A stretch of DNA of 64,000 bases from Ga0077560 sp046330435 (GCA_046330435.1 JAXLST010000008.1:191627-255626); one strand, 5' to 3'. Positions 8,736 to 17,759 are shown, counted from the first letter of the stretch. Made by a program: numbers and translations. Notes: generated by a model from the letters alone, not told the origin.

Positions 8736-8796
8736 CGCGGCCGCCCCGCCGCTCCGCCCCCGTTTGACGGGGCCGCGGGACGGGAAGCGCCCCGTC

Positions 8797-9240
8797 ATGT
8801 CGCCGAATCCGCCGGACCGGGCCGTGTGGCGCCGCGTCGCCCGCGTGCAGGGGTGGTACCTGCTCGTCACCGGCGTCTGGCCGCTGATCCACATGCGGTC
8901 GTTCGTCGCGTTGACGGGACCCAAGCGCGACCTCTGGCTCGTCCGGAGCACCGGCGCGGCGCTCGGCGCCGTCGGGGCGGCCCTGCTGGCCGCGGACGCC
9001 CGCGGGCGCGTCGACCCGCCGACCGCCCTCGCCGGGTGCCTCACCGCCGCCGGCCTCGCCGCCGTCGACCTCTCTCCCGGCCCGCCCGGGACCATCTCCC
9101 GCATGTACCGCGCCGACGGCATCGTCGAGGCCGCCTTCACCATGGCGTGGATCGTGGGGGCGATCCGGCGCCGCCGCCGCGCCTCCCGCGCCGCCAGGCC
9201 CGCGTGGCCGTGCGCCACCGGGCCGGGCCGCCGGGCGTAG
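8797..9240 (+). CDS. Small integral membrane protein of unknown function
   Basis: The 147-residue protein has about three to four hydrophobic segments. They begin with QGWYLLVTGVWPLIHM and continue with TGAALGAVGAALLA, TALAGCLTAAGLAAVDL and a C-terminal helix. The central GPKRDLWLVRSTG segment looks conserved in character. I recall similar small membrane proteins from many bacteria but know no function. The ATG after CGTC is preferred over an upstream GTG that lacks family-like sequence. It converges on the secreted hydrolase gene, and two copies of the CAATTGGCC element lie between their 3' ends. Confidence 0.65.
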   Translation: MSPNPPDRAVWRRVARVQGWYLLVTGVWPLIHMRSFVALTGPKRDLWLVRSTGAALGAVGAALLAADARGRVDPPTALAGCLTAAGLAAVDLSPGPPGTISRMYRADGIVEAAFTMAWIVGAIRRRRRASRAARPAWPCATGPGRRA

Positions 9241-9243
9241 GCC

Positions 9244-9276
9244 GGCCAATTGGCCGCCGCGGTGGTCAATTGGCCA
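9244..9276. repeat. CAATTGGCC double element, copy 1
   Basis: Two CAATTGGCC sites lie 20 bp apart (first bases at 9247 and 9267) around the spacer GCCGCGGTGGT. The element sits immediately after the stop of the small membrane protein gene in a convergent gap. The left arm is the palindrome GGCCAATTGGCC. Confidence 0.9.
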
Positions 9277-9415
9277 GGTGATGCATCGGCGGCGCGATCG
9301 TGTGGCCGGCCGACGGGCGGAAGCCTCGGCACCCCGAGGCGCTCCTCATGCCCCTGCCGGAGCGGAACGGTCGGGCGACCAGCCCGCAGGCGAGTCCAAC
9401 AGCCGGACACCCCGG

Positions 9416-9449
9416 TTGGCCAATTGGCCGCCGCGGTGGTCAATTGGCC
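9416..9449. repeat. CAATTGGCC double element, copy 2
   Basis: CAATTGGCC sites start at 9421 and 9441, with spacer GCCGCGGTGGT identical to copy 1. The left arm extends to TTGGCCAATTGGCC. The copy lies 174 bp after copy 1, just before the 3' end of the convergent hydrolase gene. Confidence 0.9.
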
Positions 9450-9493
9450 GACAGGACGCGCGTCGGGCCCGCCCCCGGCCCGGACGGGGGAGG

Positions 9494-11929
9494 TCAGTCC
9501 CGGACGACGCCGGTGAGCAGGAACCCCTTGGGGACCAGGCCGGGGTCGGTGCCCAAGGTGCTCGCCTCCCAGCGGACGTACTCGGCGGGCTCGCGCCGGC
9601 CGTCGGCCAGGGTGGGCATCGACACCTCGGCCGTGCGGGTGCCCGCCGGGAAGTACACGTCGAGGCTCGCGAACGTCTGCGACAGCGGGAGCGGCCGGCG
9701 GCCCTGCCCGCCCCACAGGCCGCGCTGCTCCTCGGGGAGGTCGAGGGTGTCGAGCGCCCGCAGGCGGGCGGGCAGCAGGGCGGGCGTGAGCGTGAGCGAC
9801 ACGTCCGTGGACGGCACCCGGCTGAGCCGGAACCGCCACACCAGGTCCTGCCCCTCACGCACCGACACGCGGGCGCGCTCCACGCGGACGCGGACCGGCG
9901 GCTCATCGTCATCGACGATCACGGCGCCGTCGTAGCGGGCCACCACCGCCTCCCGCAGCGCGACCACCGAGATGCCGTAGCGGCGGGGGCCCGTGCGGAT
10001 GTCGTCCGCGGAGACGGACACCGGGACCATCAGGCGCGTCGCGCCCGGACGCACCTCCAGGACCCGCCAGCTGGCGCCGGCGTCCGGGGCGGACACCAGC
10101 ACCGCGACGCTCGCCGGGGTGGTGACGGCCCCCTCGATCGCGACCGGGACGGCCACGCGCACCGTGCCGCGGTCCCCCCGCTCGCGCACGTGGACGGTGC
10201 GGGCACGCAGGTGCGGCAGGACCGGCGGCGTCGCGGGGCGGACGGCGGGGCCCACCGTCGCGACGTCCAGCAGCCACGCGCGCCCCGCCTTGGGCCGCAC
10301 GAGGATCGCCGCGCGGGTGACGTGCGCGAGGTCCAGCAGGGCGGGGTCGAGCGGAAACCGCACGGACTGCGCCCACACCTTGGGCAGCAGGCGCCCGCGG
10401 TCCCCGGACGGGCCCGGCAGGCTCCGCAGCGGCGGCGAGGACGCCTCGATCACCACGGTGCGCCCGGAGGCGTCCCCCAGGCGCAGCGCGAACGGGCGGC
10501 CCCGCAGCCCCGGATCGACGGCGATGCGCATCTGGACCGCGCCGAAGCCGGACAGGTCGGCCGACGGACCGCCCAGCGGCACGGGCACGACCCCGCCGCC
10601 GCGGGTCCAGGACATGGCGAGCGCCCGCGGGGCGGGCAGCGGCCCGCCGCCGCCCATGGGGATCCAGTGGGGCAGCCGCTCGACGCCCGCGGCGGGCAGG
10701 CAGTCCGAGCCCTCGGGGGTGTACCCGCGGCAGATGCGGGTGGCCACGCGCACCCCGCGCGGGGCCTTCGCACCGGCGCGCGGCGCGTACAGCACCGACG
10801 CCCCGCCGCCCCACGCGGACACCAGCGTCACGGCCGTCCCGGCCGACGCCGGCTCGGGGGAGGTGCCGTCCAGCAGCGCGAGGGCCTCGGGGTCGTCGTC
10901 CACGGCGGCGCGCACCAGCGCGGCGATGTACGGGCGGGCGGCGTTGCGCTGGGCGCTGGGGCTGAGGCGCGCCTTCGAGGAGGGCCCGCAGGCCCGCCGC
11001 TCGGCGGGGGGCGCGCCGTCGTCGGCGAACCAGTCGTCTGACCCGGGGCCGTCGGTGGCCCACGTGGTGTTGAAGTAGTTGTGGTTGGCCCCCAGCACCA
11101 GCAGCGCGCTGCGCACCGTGGGGTCGCCCGGCACCAGGTCCCGGCGCCCGTCGACGTACCCCTGCCCCTCCAGGTCGTTGACGTCGCCGTCGCAGTACGG
11201 CAGCACCACCAGCTCGTCGACGCCCGGGGTGACCTGCTTGCCGAAGTGCGTCGGGGCGATGAGCACCAGGCCGCGCACGCGGAACGGGTCGTCCGGCCGC
11301 GCGTTCGCGGACGCCTGGGCGACGCCCTCACCGCCGCGGCTGTGTCCCACGAGCACCACGCGCTGCGGATCGACGGCGCCCTGCATCACGCCGCCCCAGG
11401 GGTCGCCGCCGGTGGTCGCCCACCGGGCCCACAGCCGGAGGTGGTGGCGCACCAGCAGCGACCGCTCCACGGCACCGGACGCCGGCACGTCGTTGTTCTG
11501 GGCGTTCACCGAGTTCGCCGAGATCGACACGGCCACGTCCCCCTGGGACGCCAGGAGCCGCAGGAGCCACCGGTACCCGATGTGGTTGCCCACCGGCACC
11601 CAGCCGGGCGGGCACGGCCACCCGCGGCCCGGCGCGAACGCCGTGATGTCGGACCGCTTGAGGCAGGTGCGGTGCATGCCGTGCAGCACCATCACCAGGG
11701 GACGCGCGCCCGGTGCGCCCACCGGCGCCACGACCTCGCCCTCCACCTCCAGCGGCACCGCGTAGTCCGGCACCTTCAGGGACGGCAGCCGGTAGGTGAG
11801 GTGCTGGACCTGGTACGGGCCGGGCGTGCCGAAGTCCGTCGCCGCCGCGGCCGCCGACGGCACGAGGGCCGCGACCGCGGCGACCGCCGCGGCCACGACC
11901 CCGCCCGCGGCGGCCCGGAGGCGCGTCAC
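9494..11929 (-). CDS. Large secreted alpha/beta hydrolase with C-terminal beta domains
   Basis: The protein has 811 residues. A signal peptide is plain: a short basic start, a long Ala/Val core and an AAAAA-rich cleavage region near residue 30. The catalytic part (about 60-400) has VLHGMHRTC for the oxyanion strand and VGHSRGGEG, a GxSxG-type nucleophile elbow. VLGANHNYF may carry the catalytic His. The second half is beta-rich. One part reads like a sugar-binding or jelly-roll fold, and residues about 690-800 (ARVSVREGQDLVWRFRLS) resemble Calx-beta-type repeats. The GTG start overlaps the guaA stop as GTGA. The substrate is unknown; a polymer or ester is possible. Coupling to guaA may only reflect gene packing. 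Confidence 0.75.
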   Translation of the reverse strand: MTRLRAAAGGVVAAAVAAVAALVPSAAAAATDFGTPGPYQVQHLTYRLPSLKVPDYAVPLEVEGEVVAPVGAPGARPLVMVLHGMHRTCLKRSDITAFAPGRGWPCPPGWVPVGNHIGYRWLLRLLASQGDVAVSISANSVNAQNNDVPASGAVERSLLVRHHLRLWARWATTGGDPWGGVMQGAVDPQRVVLVGHSRGGEGVAQASANARPDDPFRVRGLVLIAPTHFGKQVTPGVDELVVLPYCDGDVNDLEGQGYVDGRRDLVPGDPTVRSALLVLGANHNYFNTTWATDGPGSDDWFADDGAPPAERRACGPSSKARLSPSAQRNAARPYIAALVRAAVDDDPEALALLDGTSPEPASAGTAVTLVSAWGGGASVLYAPRAGAKAPRGVRVATRICRGYTPEGSDCLPAAGVERLPHWIPMGGGGPLPAPRALAMSWTRGGGVVPVPLGGPSADLSGFGAVQMRIAVDPGLRGRPFALRLGDASGRTVVIEASSPPLRSLPGPSGDRGRLLPKVWAQSVRFPLDPALLDLAHVTRAAILVRPKAGRAWLLDVATVGPAVRPATPPVLPHLRARTVHVRERGDRGTVRVAVPVAIEGAVTTPASVAVLVSAPDAGASWRVLEVRPGATRLMVPVSVSADDIRTGPRRYGISVVALREAVVARYDGAVIVDDDEPPVRVRVERARVSVREGQDLVWRFRLSRVPSTDVSLTLTPALLPARLRALDTLDLPEEQRGLWGGQGRRPLPLSQTFASLDVYFPAGTRTAEVSMPTLADGRREPAEYVRWEASTLGTDPGLVPKGFLLTGVVRD

Positions 11930-13500
11930 TCCCACTCGATGGTGCCCGGGGGCTTGCTGGTGATGTCGAGGACCACGCGGTTCACGCCCGGCACCTCGTT
12001 GATGATGCGGTTGCTGATGCGCTCCAGCAGGTCGTACGGCAGGCGCGCCCAGTCGGCGGTCATGGCGTCGTCGGAGGTCACCGCGCGGATCACGATGGGG
12101 TACGCGTAGGTGCGCTCGTCGCCCTGGACGCCGACGCTCTTGACCGCCGGCAGGACGGCGAAGCTCTGCCACAGCTCCCGGTACAGGCCGGCGCGGCGGA
12201 TCTCCTCCTGCAGCACGAAGTCCGCGGCGCGCAGGATCTCCAGGCGCTCCGCGGTGACCTCGCCGATGATGCGGATCGCGAGGCCCGGGCCGGGGAACGG
12301 CTGGCGCCACACCATCCGCTCGGGCAGGCCGAGCTCCTCCCCGACGACGCGGACCTCGTCCTTGAACAGCTGGCGGAGGGGCTCCACGAGCTCCACCGTC
12401 ATGTCCTCCGGCAGGCCGCCCACGTTGTGGTGGCTCTTGATCTTGGCGGCGTCCCGGGACCCCGACTCGATGACGTCCGAGTACAGGGTGCCCTGCACCA
12501 GGAACCGCACCCCGCCGAGCTTCGCGGACTCCGCCTCGAAGGTGCGGATGAACTCCCGGCCGATGATCTTGCGCTTCTCCTCGGGCTCGGTGACGCCCGC
12601 CAGGTGCGAGAGGAAGTGCTCCTGGGCGCGCACGTGCACCAGCGGCACGTGGAAGTGCTCGCCGAAGGCCTCCTCCACCTGGTCGCCCTCGCCGTGCCGC
12701 AGCATGCCGTGGTCGACGAAGATGCAGGTGAGCTTGTCGCCGACGGCCTTGTGGACCAGCAGGGCGGCCACGGCGGAGTCCACCCCGCCGGAGAGGGCGC
12801 AGATGACGCGCTCGTCCCCCACCTGCGCGCGGATGCGGGCCACCTGGTCCTCGATGACGTGCACGGGGGTCCAGGTGGGCGTGCAGTCGCACACGTCGAA
12901 GAGGAACGCCTTGAGCAGGTCGGTGCCGAAGGGGGTGTGGACCACCTCCGGGTGGAACTGCACGCCGTACATCCCGCGGCCGGGGTGCTCCATGGCGGCG
13001 ACCGGGGCGTCGGGACTGGTGGCCGTGACCGTGAAGCCCTCCGGTGCGGCGGACACCGCGTCCCGGTGGCTCATCCAGCAGGTCTCGGGGTCGAGCTCCC
13101 GGAACAGGGACTCCCGCTCGGTGACCGTGATGGGGGTCTTCCCGAACTCCCCGGCACCCGTGCGGGCCACCTCGCCGCCCAGGGCGAGGGTCATGGCCTG
13201 CAGGCCGTAACAGATCCCGAGGACCGGCACGCCCAGCTCCAGCAGCGCCGGGTTGAGCGCCGGGGCGCCCGGCTCGTAGACCGACGCCGGGCCGCCGGAG
13301 AGCACCAGCCCCGAGGGGTGCAGGCGCGCGATCTCCGCCGGGTCGACGTCGTGCGGCACGACGGCCGAGAACACCCGGCACTCACGGATGCGGCGCGCGA
13401 TGAGCTGGGCGTACTGGGCGCCGAAGTCGACGACCAGGACGCCGCCCGGCACGGCCGAGGCCAGCGCCGGGTCGAGCATCGTGCGGGGGGTCGATGCCAC
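11926..13500 (-). CDS. guaA: GMP synthase (glutamine-hydrolysing)
   Basis: GuaA aminates XMP to GMP with ATP and glutamine. The N-terminal class I amidotransferase domain shows LVVDFGAQYAQLIARRIRE, SGGPASVY, the nucleophile motif LGICYGLQ and GVQFHPEV. The ATP-pyrophosphatase domain shows the P-loop ALSGGVDSAVAA and DHGMLR. The C-terminal dimerisation domain ends in DITSKPPGTIEWE, the classic ending. The length is 524 residues. It starts with GTG, four bases after guaB3, so both steps from IMP to GMP are in one unit. Confidence 0.98.
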   Translation of the reverse strand: MASTPRTMLDPALASAVPGGVLVVDFGAQYAQLIARRIRECRVFSAVVPHDVDPAEIARLHPSGLVLSGGPASVYEPGAPALNPALLELGVPVLGICYGLQAMTLALGGEVARTGAGEFGKTPITVTERESLFRELDPETCWMSHRDAVSAAPEGFTVTATSPDAPVAAMEHPGRGMYGVQFHPEVVHTPFGTDLLKAFLFDVCDCTPTWTPVHVIEDQVARIRAQVGDERVICALSGGVDSAVAALLVHKAVGDKLTCIFVDHGMLRHGEGDQVEEAFGEHFHVPLVHVRAQEHFLSHLAGVTEPEEKRKIIGREFIRTFEAESAKLGGVRFLVQGTLYSDVIESGSRDAAKIKSHHNVGGLPEDMTVELVEPLRQLFKDEVRVVGEELGLPERMVWRQPFPGPGLAIRIIGEVTAERLEILRAADFVLQEEIRRAGLYRELWQSFAVLPAVKSVGVQGDERTYAYPIVIRAVTSDDAMTADWARLPYDLLERISNRIINEVPGVNRVVLDITSKPPGTIEWE

Positions 13501-13504
13501 CGGC

Positions 13505-14662
13505 TCAGCCCATACCGACGGCCTGGGCCTGCTGCAGCCGCTTGCCCTCGCTCTTGAGCGCGGGGGCGACCATGACCTCGCACTTCTGGAAGCTCTGGAT
13601 GGACTCGTACCCGCAGGTGGCCATCGCGGTGCGCAGGCCGCCCATGAGGTTCAGCGTGCCGTCGTTCTCGTACGCCGGGCCCACGACGATCTGCTCGAGC
13701 GGGCCGAGGGTGGTGGTCTTCACCCGGGTGCCGCGCGGCAGCGTGGGGTGGAACGTCGCCATGCCCCAGTGGTAGCCGCGCCCGGGGGCCTCCTCCGCCT
13801 TGGCGAGCGGGGAGCCGATCATGCAGGCGTCCGCGCCGCAGGCCACGGCCTTGGCGAGGTCGCCGCCGAACGCCATGCCGCCGTCGGCGATGACGTTGAC
13901 GTACTGGCCGGTCTCCAGCAGGTGCTGCATCCGGGCGCCGGCCGCGTCGGCGATGGCCGTGGCCTGCGGGACGCCCACGCCGATCACCTGGCGGGTGGTG
14001 CACGCCGCGCCCGGGCCCACGCCCACCAGCACGCCCACCGCGCCGGTGCGCATGAGGTGCAGGGCGGTCTGGAACGACGCGCAGCCGCCCACGATGACCG
14101 GGATGGGCAGCTCGGCGATGAACTGCTTGAGGTTGAGCGGCTCAACCACCGACGAGACGTGCTCGGCGCTCACCACGGTGCCCTGGATGACCAGGATGTC
14201 GAGGCCGGCGTCCAGCGCCACCCCGATGTGCTCCTCCACGCGCTGCGGGGTGAACGACCCGGCGGTGACGATGCCGGCGGCCTTCATCTCACGGATGCGC
14301 TTCGCGATGAGCTCGGGCTTGATGGGCTCCTGGTACACCTGCTGCAGGCCCCGGGTCGCCTCCTCCTTGGGCAGCTGCGAGATGCGCTCGAGCTCGGCGT
14401 CCGCCTCGTCGTACCGCACCTGGATGCCCTCGAGGTTGAGGACCCCGAGGCCGCCCAGCTTGCCGAGGATCGTGGCGGTGCGGACGTCGACGACGCCGTC
14501 CATCGCCGAGGCCAGCAGCGGCAGCTCGAAGGTGTAGCCACCCAGGCTCCAGCTCAGATCCACGTCCTCGGGGTCCCGGGTGCGCCGGCTGGGCACGATC
14601 GCGATGTCGTCGAACCCGTAGGCCCGCCGCCCCTTCTTGCCACGCCCGATCTCGATCTCCAC
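13505..14662 (-). CDS. guaB3: GuaB3-family IMP dehydrogenase
   Basis: The protein has 385 residues and no CBS-domain pair, matching the actinobacterial GuaB3 type rather than full-length GuaB. The N terminus (GRGKKGRRAYGFDDIAIVPS) is typical of GuaB3. The catalytic loop GPGAACTTRQVIGVGVPQ holds the nucleophilic cysteine, and VIADGGMAFGGDLAKA is the phosphate-binding region. The GTG start is preceded by AAGGAG at good spacing. In characterised Actinomycetota the main IMP dehydrogenase is often another paralogue. Whether this one is catalytically dominant, or a purine-recycling variant, cannot be told from this window. It is transcribed with guaA. Confidence 0.93.
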   Translation of the reverse strand: MEIEIGRGKKGRRAYGFDDIAIVPSRRTRDPEDVDLSWSLGGYTFELPLLASAMDGVVDVRTATILGKLGGLGVLNLEGIQVRYDEADAELERISQLPKEEATRGLQQVYQEPIKPELIAKRIREMKAAGIVTAGSFTPQRVEEHIGVALDAGLDILVIQGTVVSAEHVSSVVEPLNLKQFIAELPIPVIVGGCASFQTALHLMRTGAVGVLVGVGPGAACTTRQVIGVGVPQATAIADAAGARMQHLLETGQYVNVIADGGMAFGGDLAKAVACGADACMIGSPLAKAEEAPGRGYHWGMATFHPTLPRGTRVKTTTLGPLEQIVVGPAYENDGTLNLMGGLRTAMATCGYESIQSFQKCEVMVAPALKSEGKRLQQAQAVGMG

Positions 14663-14719
14663 CCGATTCGCTCCTTACGTCCCCGTGTCCCGATCGTCCC
14701 CGGTCCGTGACCCCCGCCG

Positions 14720-14763
14720 AAAAGCACGAAACCCAGGCCGGCGAGTGCCGCTCCTGGGTTTCG
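14720..14763 (-). terminator. Strong hairpin with T-tract between the PfkB kinase gene and guaB3
   Basis: On the minus strand CGAAACCCAGG pairs with CCTGGGTTTCG. An inner CGGC/GCCG stem extends the pairing, and TGCTTTT follows directly. This is a good intrinsic terminator for the upstream kinase gene. Because it lies only about 60 nt before guaB3, it could alternatively be a leader attenuator if the guaB3 promoter is upstream of it. Confidence 0.75.
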
Positions 14764-14854
14764 GGAAGGAACTTGTCAGCTGATGGCGAAGATCACTGGC
14801 TCGGAGTCGGGAGGCTAGCGCACGCGCCCGGACGACGCCGCTGACGGACGGCCC

Positions 14855-15820
14855 TCACGTGGGCGGTCCCGCGCGGGCGGCCTCGACCTCCCACACCTGC
14901 ACCTGCCGGCGGTTCGCGTCGACCTCCGCGCGGTCGAAGATGCCGGCCCCCGGGGACTGGATGTTCGCGATGCCGCAGGCCACCGCGAGGGTGAGCCGGG
15001 ACCGCACGTCCTCGGCCCGCGTGACGCCGGTGAGGTACCCCGCCAGGAACGCGTCGCCGGAGCCCACGGTCGACAGCGCCTCCCGCACGGGCCCGAGCAC
15101 CCGGTAGGTGACCGGGGACTTCTCGCCGGGCTCCCGGATGCGCGCCACGCAGCCGTCGGCCTGGTGGACGATGGCGGACTGGGCGCCCATGGAGGTGAGC
15201 GTCTCGGCGGCGGCGACCAGGTCGTCGTCCTCGCTGAACTCGTAGCCCACGATCTCCTCGGTCTCCCGTGCGTTCGGGCTCACCAGGTCCGGGTCGGCGC
15301 CGACGGCCGCGCGCAGCGGCGGCCCCTGCGCGTCGAGGGCGACGTACACCTGGCCCTTGAGCTCCCGGATGATCGCCGCGTAGTAGTCGTCCGGGACGTT
15401 GCGCGGCAGCGAGCCCGACAGCACGAACATGTCGGCGCCGCGGGCGAGGTAGCGGATCTTCTCCAACAGGACGGCGAGCTCGTCCTCCCCCACCTCGGGG
15501 CCGTACTCGATGATCTCGGTCTGCCGGCCGTTGGGGTCGACGACCGCCGTCGAGGTGCGGGACTCCCCACGGATGCGCACGAAGTCGTTGAGGATGCCCT
15601 CCTCGGTGAGCCCCTCGATGATGGAGGTGCCGGTGCGGCCGCCGGCGAGGCCCGTCGCGATGACCGGCTCCCCGAGCCGCTTGAGGGCGCGGGCGACGTT
15701 GACGCCCTTGCCGCCCGGGAGGGTGAGGGCGTCCGATGCCCGGTTCCGCGTCCCGGCCTGGAAGTTCGGGACGCTGAGGGTGCGGTCGAGCGCGGCGTTG
15801 AGGGTGACGGTGACGATCAT
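14855..15820 (-). CDS. PfkB-type hexose-phosphate kinase, 1-phosphofructokinase family
   Basis: The 321-residue protein phosphorylates a sugar phosphate, most likely fructose-1-phosphate or tagatose-6-phosphate. Motifs are the N-terminal TVTLNAALDRTL with substrate Asp, LPGGKGVNVARALKRLG (PfkB signature 1), SGSLPRNVP, and the anion-hole/catalytic STVGSGDAFLAGYL (signature 2). No PTS component is nearby, so the fructose-1-P assignment is only family-level. Its ATG overlaps the stop of the D,D-carboxypeptidase gene (ATGA), and the strong terminator follows it. Confidence 0.88.
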   Translation of the reverse strand: MIVTVTLNAALDRTLSVPNFQAGTRNRASDALTLPGGKGVNVARALKRLGEPVIATGLAGGRTGTSIIEGLTEEGILNDFVRIRGESRTSTAVVDPNGRQTEIIEYGPEVGEDELAVLLEKIRYLARGADMFVLSGSLPRNVPDDYYAAIIRELKGQVYVALDAQGPPLRAAVGADPDLVSPNARETEEIVGYEFSEDDDLVAAAETLTSMGAQSAIVHQADGCVARIREPGEKSPVTYRVLGPVREALSTVGSGDAFLAGYLTGVTRAEDVRSRLTLAVACGIANIQSPGAGIFDRAEVDANRRQVQVWEVEAARAGPPT

Positions 15821-16953
15821 GGGAAGAGGGCGGAGATCCCGGACCGGAGGCGTTCCATGATCCCGGGCCCGTCGACGTCGGCGTCGGCGACCAGGGGTCG
15901 TGTTCCCAGCACACGTCCATCCTGGCGGATCACGACCCGTCCGACCACCTGTCCCTTCACGACGGGCGCCACGACCTCCGCCGGGGCCTCGACCGCCTGG
16001 CGCACGGGCCGGCCCAGCCGGATCGTCGCCCGCATGGGCGTGCCGCCGGACCGCAGCAGCAGGGTCACGCCGGGACGGTCCCGCACCGCGACCCGCACCA
16101 TCGGCCGGCCGCGGTCCACCAGGACGGGCCGCGCGTACTGCCGGAAACCCCAGTCGAGCAGGCGCTTCGCGTCGCGGGCGCGCTGCGTCTCGCCCGTCGA
16201 GCCCAGGATCACCGCGTACAGGTCCACCCCCAGCCGGGTCCGGGTGGCGTGCGCGACCAGGGAGTACCCGGCGCCGTCGGTCTGGCCCGTCTTGATGCCG
16301 TCCGCGTCCGGGTCGATGTCGAGCAGCAGGTTGTGGCTCTCCAGCAGGCGCCGGCCTCGTCCGTCGGGCCCGGGGATGACCGCGGTGCGGTTGGCGACAA
16401 GGGCGCGCAGCTCCGGCACCCCCATGAGGGCCTCGCCGATCGTCGCCAGGTCGCGGGCGCTGGAGTAGTGGCCGGGGGCGTCCAGGCCATGGGGGTTCGC
16501 GAAGTGCGTGTTCCTGAGCCCCAGGGACACGGCGCGGGCGTTCATGAGGCGCACGAAGCCGGCGTCGGAGCCGCCCACGGCGTCCGCGACGGCGGTCGCG
16601 GCGTCGTTGCCGGAGGCGATGAGCACGCCGCTGAGCAGGTCCCGCATCCGCAGCCGCTCGCCGGCGACGAGCTCCGCGCTGGACTCCCCCACGGCCGCCG
16701 CGGAGGCCGTCACGCGCACCTGCTCCTCGGGCCGCGAACGTTCGACAGCCACCAGCGCCGTCATCATCTTGGTCGTGCTGGCCATCGGAAGCCTCATGTC
16801 AGGGTTGCGCGACGCGAGCACCTCGTCGGTCGCCGGGTTCACGAGGATCCAGGCGCGGGCGACGGGGGCGGGCGCGGCGGCAGTCGCCACGGGCGCGGCG
16901 ATGACCAGGGCCGCGGTCGCGAGCAGGACCGGTCGCCGGATTCCCCCCAACAC
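15817..16953 (-). CDS. D-alanyl-D-alanine carboxypeptidase (PBP5-like, S11 family)
   Basis: This is an exported serine peptidase that trims D-Ala from peptidoglycan stem peptides. A signal peptide covers about residues 1-26. The three catalytic motifs are in place: STTK at 59-62, SGN at 114-116 and KTG at 221-223. A C-terminal beta domain (about 280-360) follows, as in PBP5. No clear C-terminal amphipathic anchor is visible, and the protein ends in GISALFP. The 378-residue length is normal. It is the first gene of a two-gene unit with the sugar kinase, an unusual pairing that probably reflects only transcription. Confidence 0.93.
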   Translation of the reverse strand: MLGGIRRPVLLATAALVIAAPVATAAAPAPVARAWILVNPATDEVLASRNPDMRLPMASTTKMMTALVAVERSRPEEQVRVTASAAAVGESSAELVAGERLRMRDLLSGVLIASGNDAATAVADAVGGSDAGFVRLMNARAVSLGLRNTHFANPHGLDAPGHYSSARDLATIGEALMGVPELRALVANRTAVIPGPDGRGRRLLESHNLLLDIDPDADGIKTGQTDGAGYSLVAHATRTRLGVDLYAVILGSTGETQRARDAKRLLDWGFRQYARPVLVDRGRPMVRVAVRDRPGVTLLLRSGGTPMRATIRLGRPVRQAVEAPAEVVAPVVKGQVVGRVVIRQDGRVLGTRPLVADADVDGPGIMERLRSGISALFP

Positions 16954-17017
16954 GGCCCGAGCCTACCAACCGGCCCCGGCGGACCACCGGCGGAGGTCCG
17001 GCCCGCCGGCCGCACCG

Positions 17018-17287
17018 GTGCCCGTGCAGCTGGAGCGCAGCGTCACCGTCCAGGTGTGGCCGCTGGGCGGCGTGGAGGTGCGCCCCACCCGCGTGTTCGT
17101 CTGGGCGGGGCCCCGGCGGCGGCTCCTGCGCGTCATCCCGCTGGGCGGCGTCCCCCGCGCCCCGCGGCGCCCCGTCCGCGAACGCGGCTACGGGGTGGGC
17201 CCCGTCCGCGGCCACCACCGCGGCAGCCCCCTGGTGACCGTCACCCAGGCCGGCGTCCGCGCCGCCGCCCGGGCCGTCCGCCGCTGA
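17018..17287 (+). CDS. Possible small hypothetical protein
   Basis: The frame of 89 residues begins at a GTG (another GTG lies two codons on) and is divergent from the carboxypeptidase gene. It starts with a beta-like stretch (VTVQVWPLGGVEVRPTRVFV) and becomes Arg-rich. No domain is recognised. Composition is near what a random open frame in this GC-rich DNA could give, so it may not be a gene. Confidence 0.35.
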   Translation: MPVQLERSVTVQVWPLGGVEVRPTRVFVWAGPRRRLLRVIPLGGVPRAPRRPVRERGYGVGPVRGHHRGSPLVTVTQAGVRAAARAVRR

Positions 17288-17354
17288 CCCAGCGGCGGAC
17301 GGCGAGTCCTCCGCCCCCGCCGTCGGCGGGGATCCGGGGAGCGCCCTCCGGGCC

Positions 17355-17392
17355 GTTGGCCAATTGGCCGCCGCGTTGGCCAATTGGCCAAC
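17355..17392. repeat. CAATTGGCC double element, copy 3
   Basis: CAATTGGCC sites start at 17361 and 17381. The right arm with its flanks, GTTGGCCAATTGGCCAAC at 17375-17392, is a perfect 18-bp palindrome, and the left arm is GTTGGCCAATTGGCC. The spacer is GCCGCGTTGGC. Confidence 0.9.
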
Positions 17393-17444
17393 GAGCGCCT
17401 GCGGCGGGCGGCGCAGGTCGCAGGACGGGACGTTCCGGCCGGTT

Positions 17445-17474
17445 GCCGATCGCCGGTGCCCGTTCCCGATCGGC
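17445..17474. repeat. Inverted repeat GCCGATCG / CGATCGGC
   Basis: Eight-base arms flank a 14-base loop between element copies 3 and 4. It could be a hairpin or a protein site. It is noted because the same CGATCG core recurs in the neighbouring spacer. Confidence 0.5.
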
Positions 17475-17554
17475 GACGGGCCGTGACCGCGAATGAGGCC
17501 GCGGTGTGGCCGGGCGGGCGGCCGAAGCATCACGGGTACCCGTGGTCCGGGGCC

Positions 17555-17594
17555 GTTGGCCAATTGGCCGCCGCGGTGGCCAATTGGCCAGGAC
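17555..17594. repeat. CAATTGGCC double element, copy 4
   Basis: CAATTGGCC sites start at 17561 and 17581, with spacer GCCGCGGTGGC. Both arms carry TGGCCAATTGGCC, so the RNA could fold as a hairpin of about 13 bp with a GCCGCGG loop. Confidence 0.9.
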
Positions 17595-17698
17595 GATGTT
17601 AGGGAGGTCCGCCCCCGGGGATGCGGCTTCGGGAGAGGACGTCGCCGCCGACCGATCGAGCCGCCGGTGGCCGATCGACCCGAGGGGCCGCGGCGGAT

Positions 17699-17732
17699 GC
17701 CAATTGGCCGCCGCGGTTGCCAATTGGCCGGT
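17699..17732. repeat. CAATTGGCC double element, copy 5
   Basis: CAATTGGCC sites start at 17701 and 17721, with spacer GCCGCGGTTGC. The base pair before each CAATTGG is GC rather than GGC, so arm symmetry is weaker while the invariant nonamer and the 20-bp step are kept. Confidence 0.9.
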
Positions 17733-17741
17733 GGACGACGC

Positions 17742-17759
17742 GGGGGCCACAGGGCCCCC
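17742..17759 (-). terminator. GC-rich hairpin just after pyrF
   Basis: GGGGGCC and GGCCCCC arms with a short loop lie within 30 bases of the pyrF stop. No T-tract follows, so this is a probable rather than typical terminator. Confidence 0.5.

Noticed and set aside
9494..13381. 1295-codon leftward frame joining the hydrolase with upstream sequence
   Set aside because: The upstream part is guaA read in another frame; the real hydrolase starts at the GTG overlapping the guaA stop.
14663..14854. Guanine or other purine riboswitch before guaB3
   Set aside because: No three-way junction or conserved purine-aptamer core could be found; only the terminator-like stem is clear.
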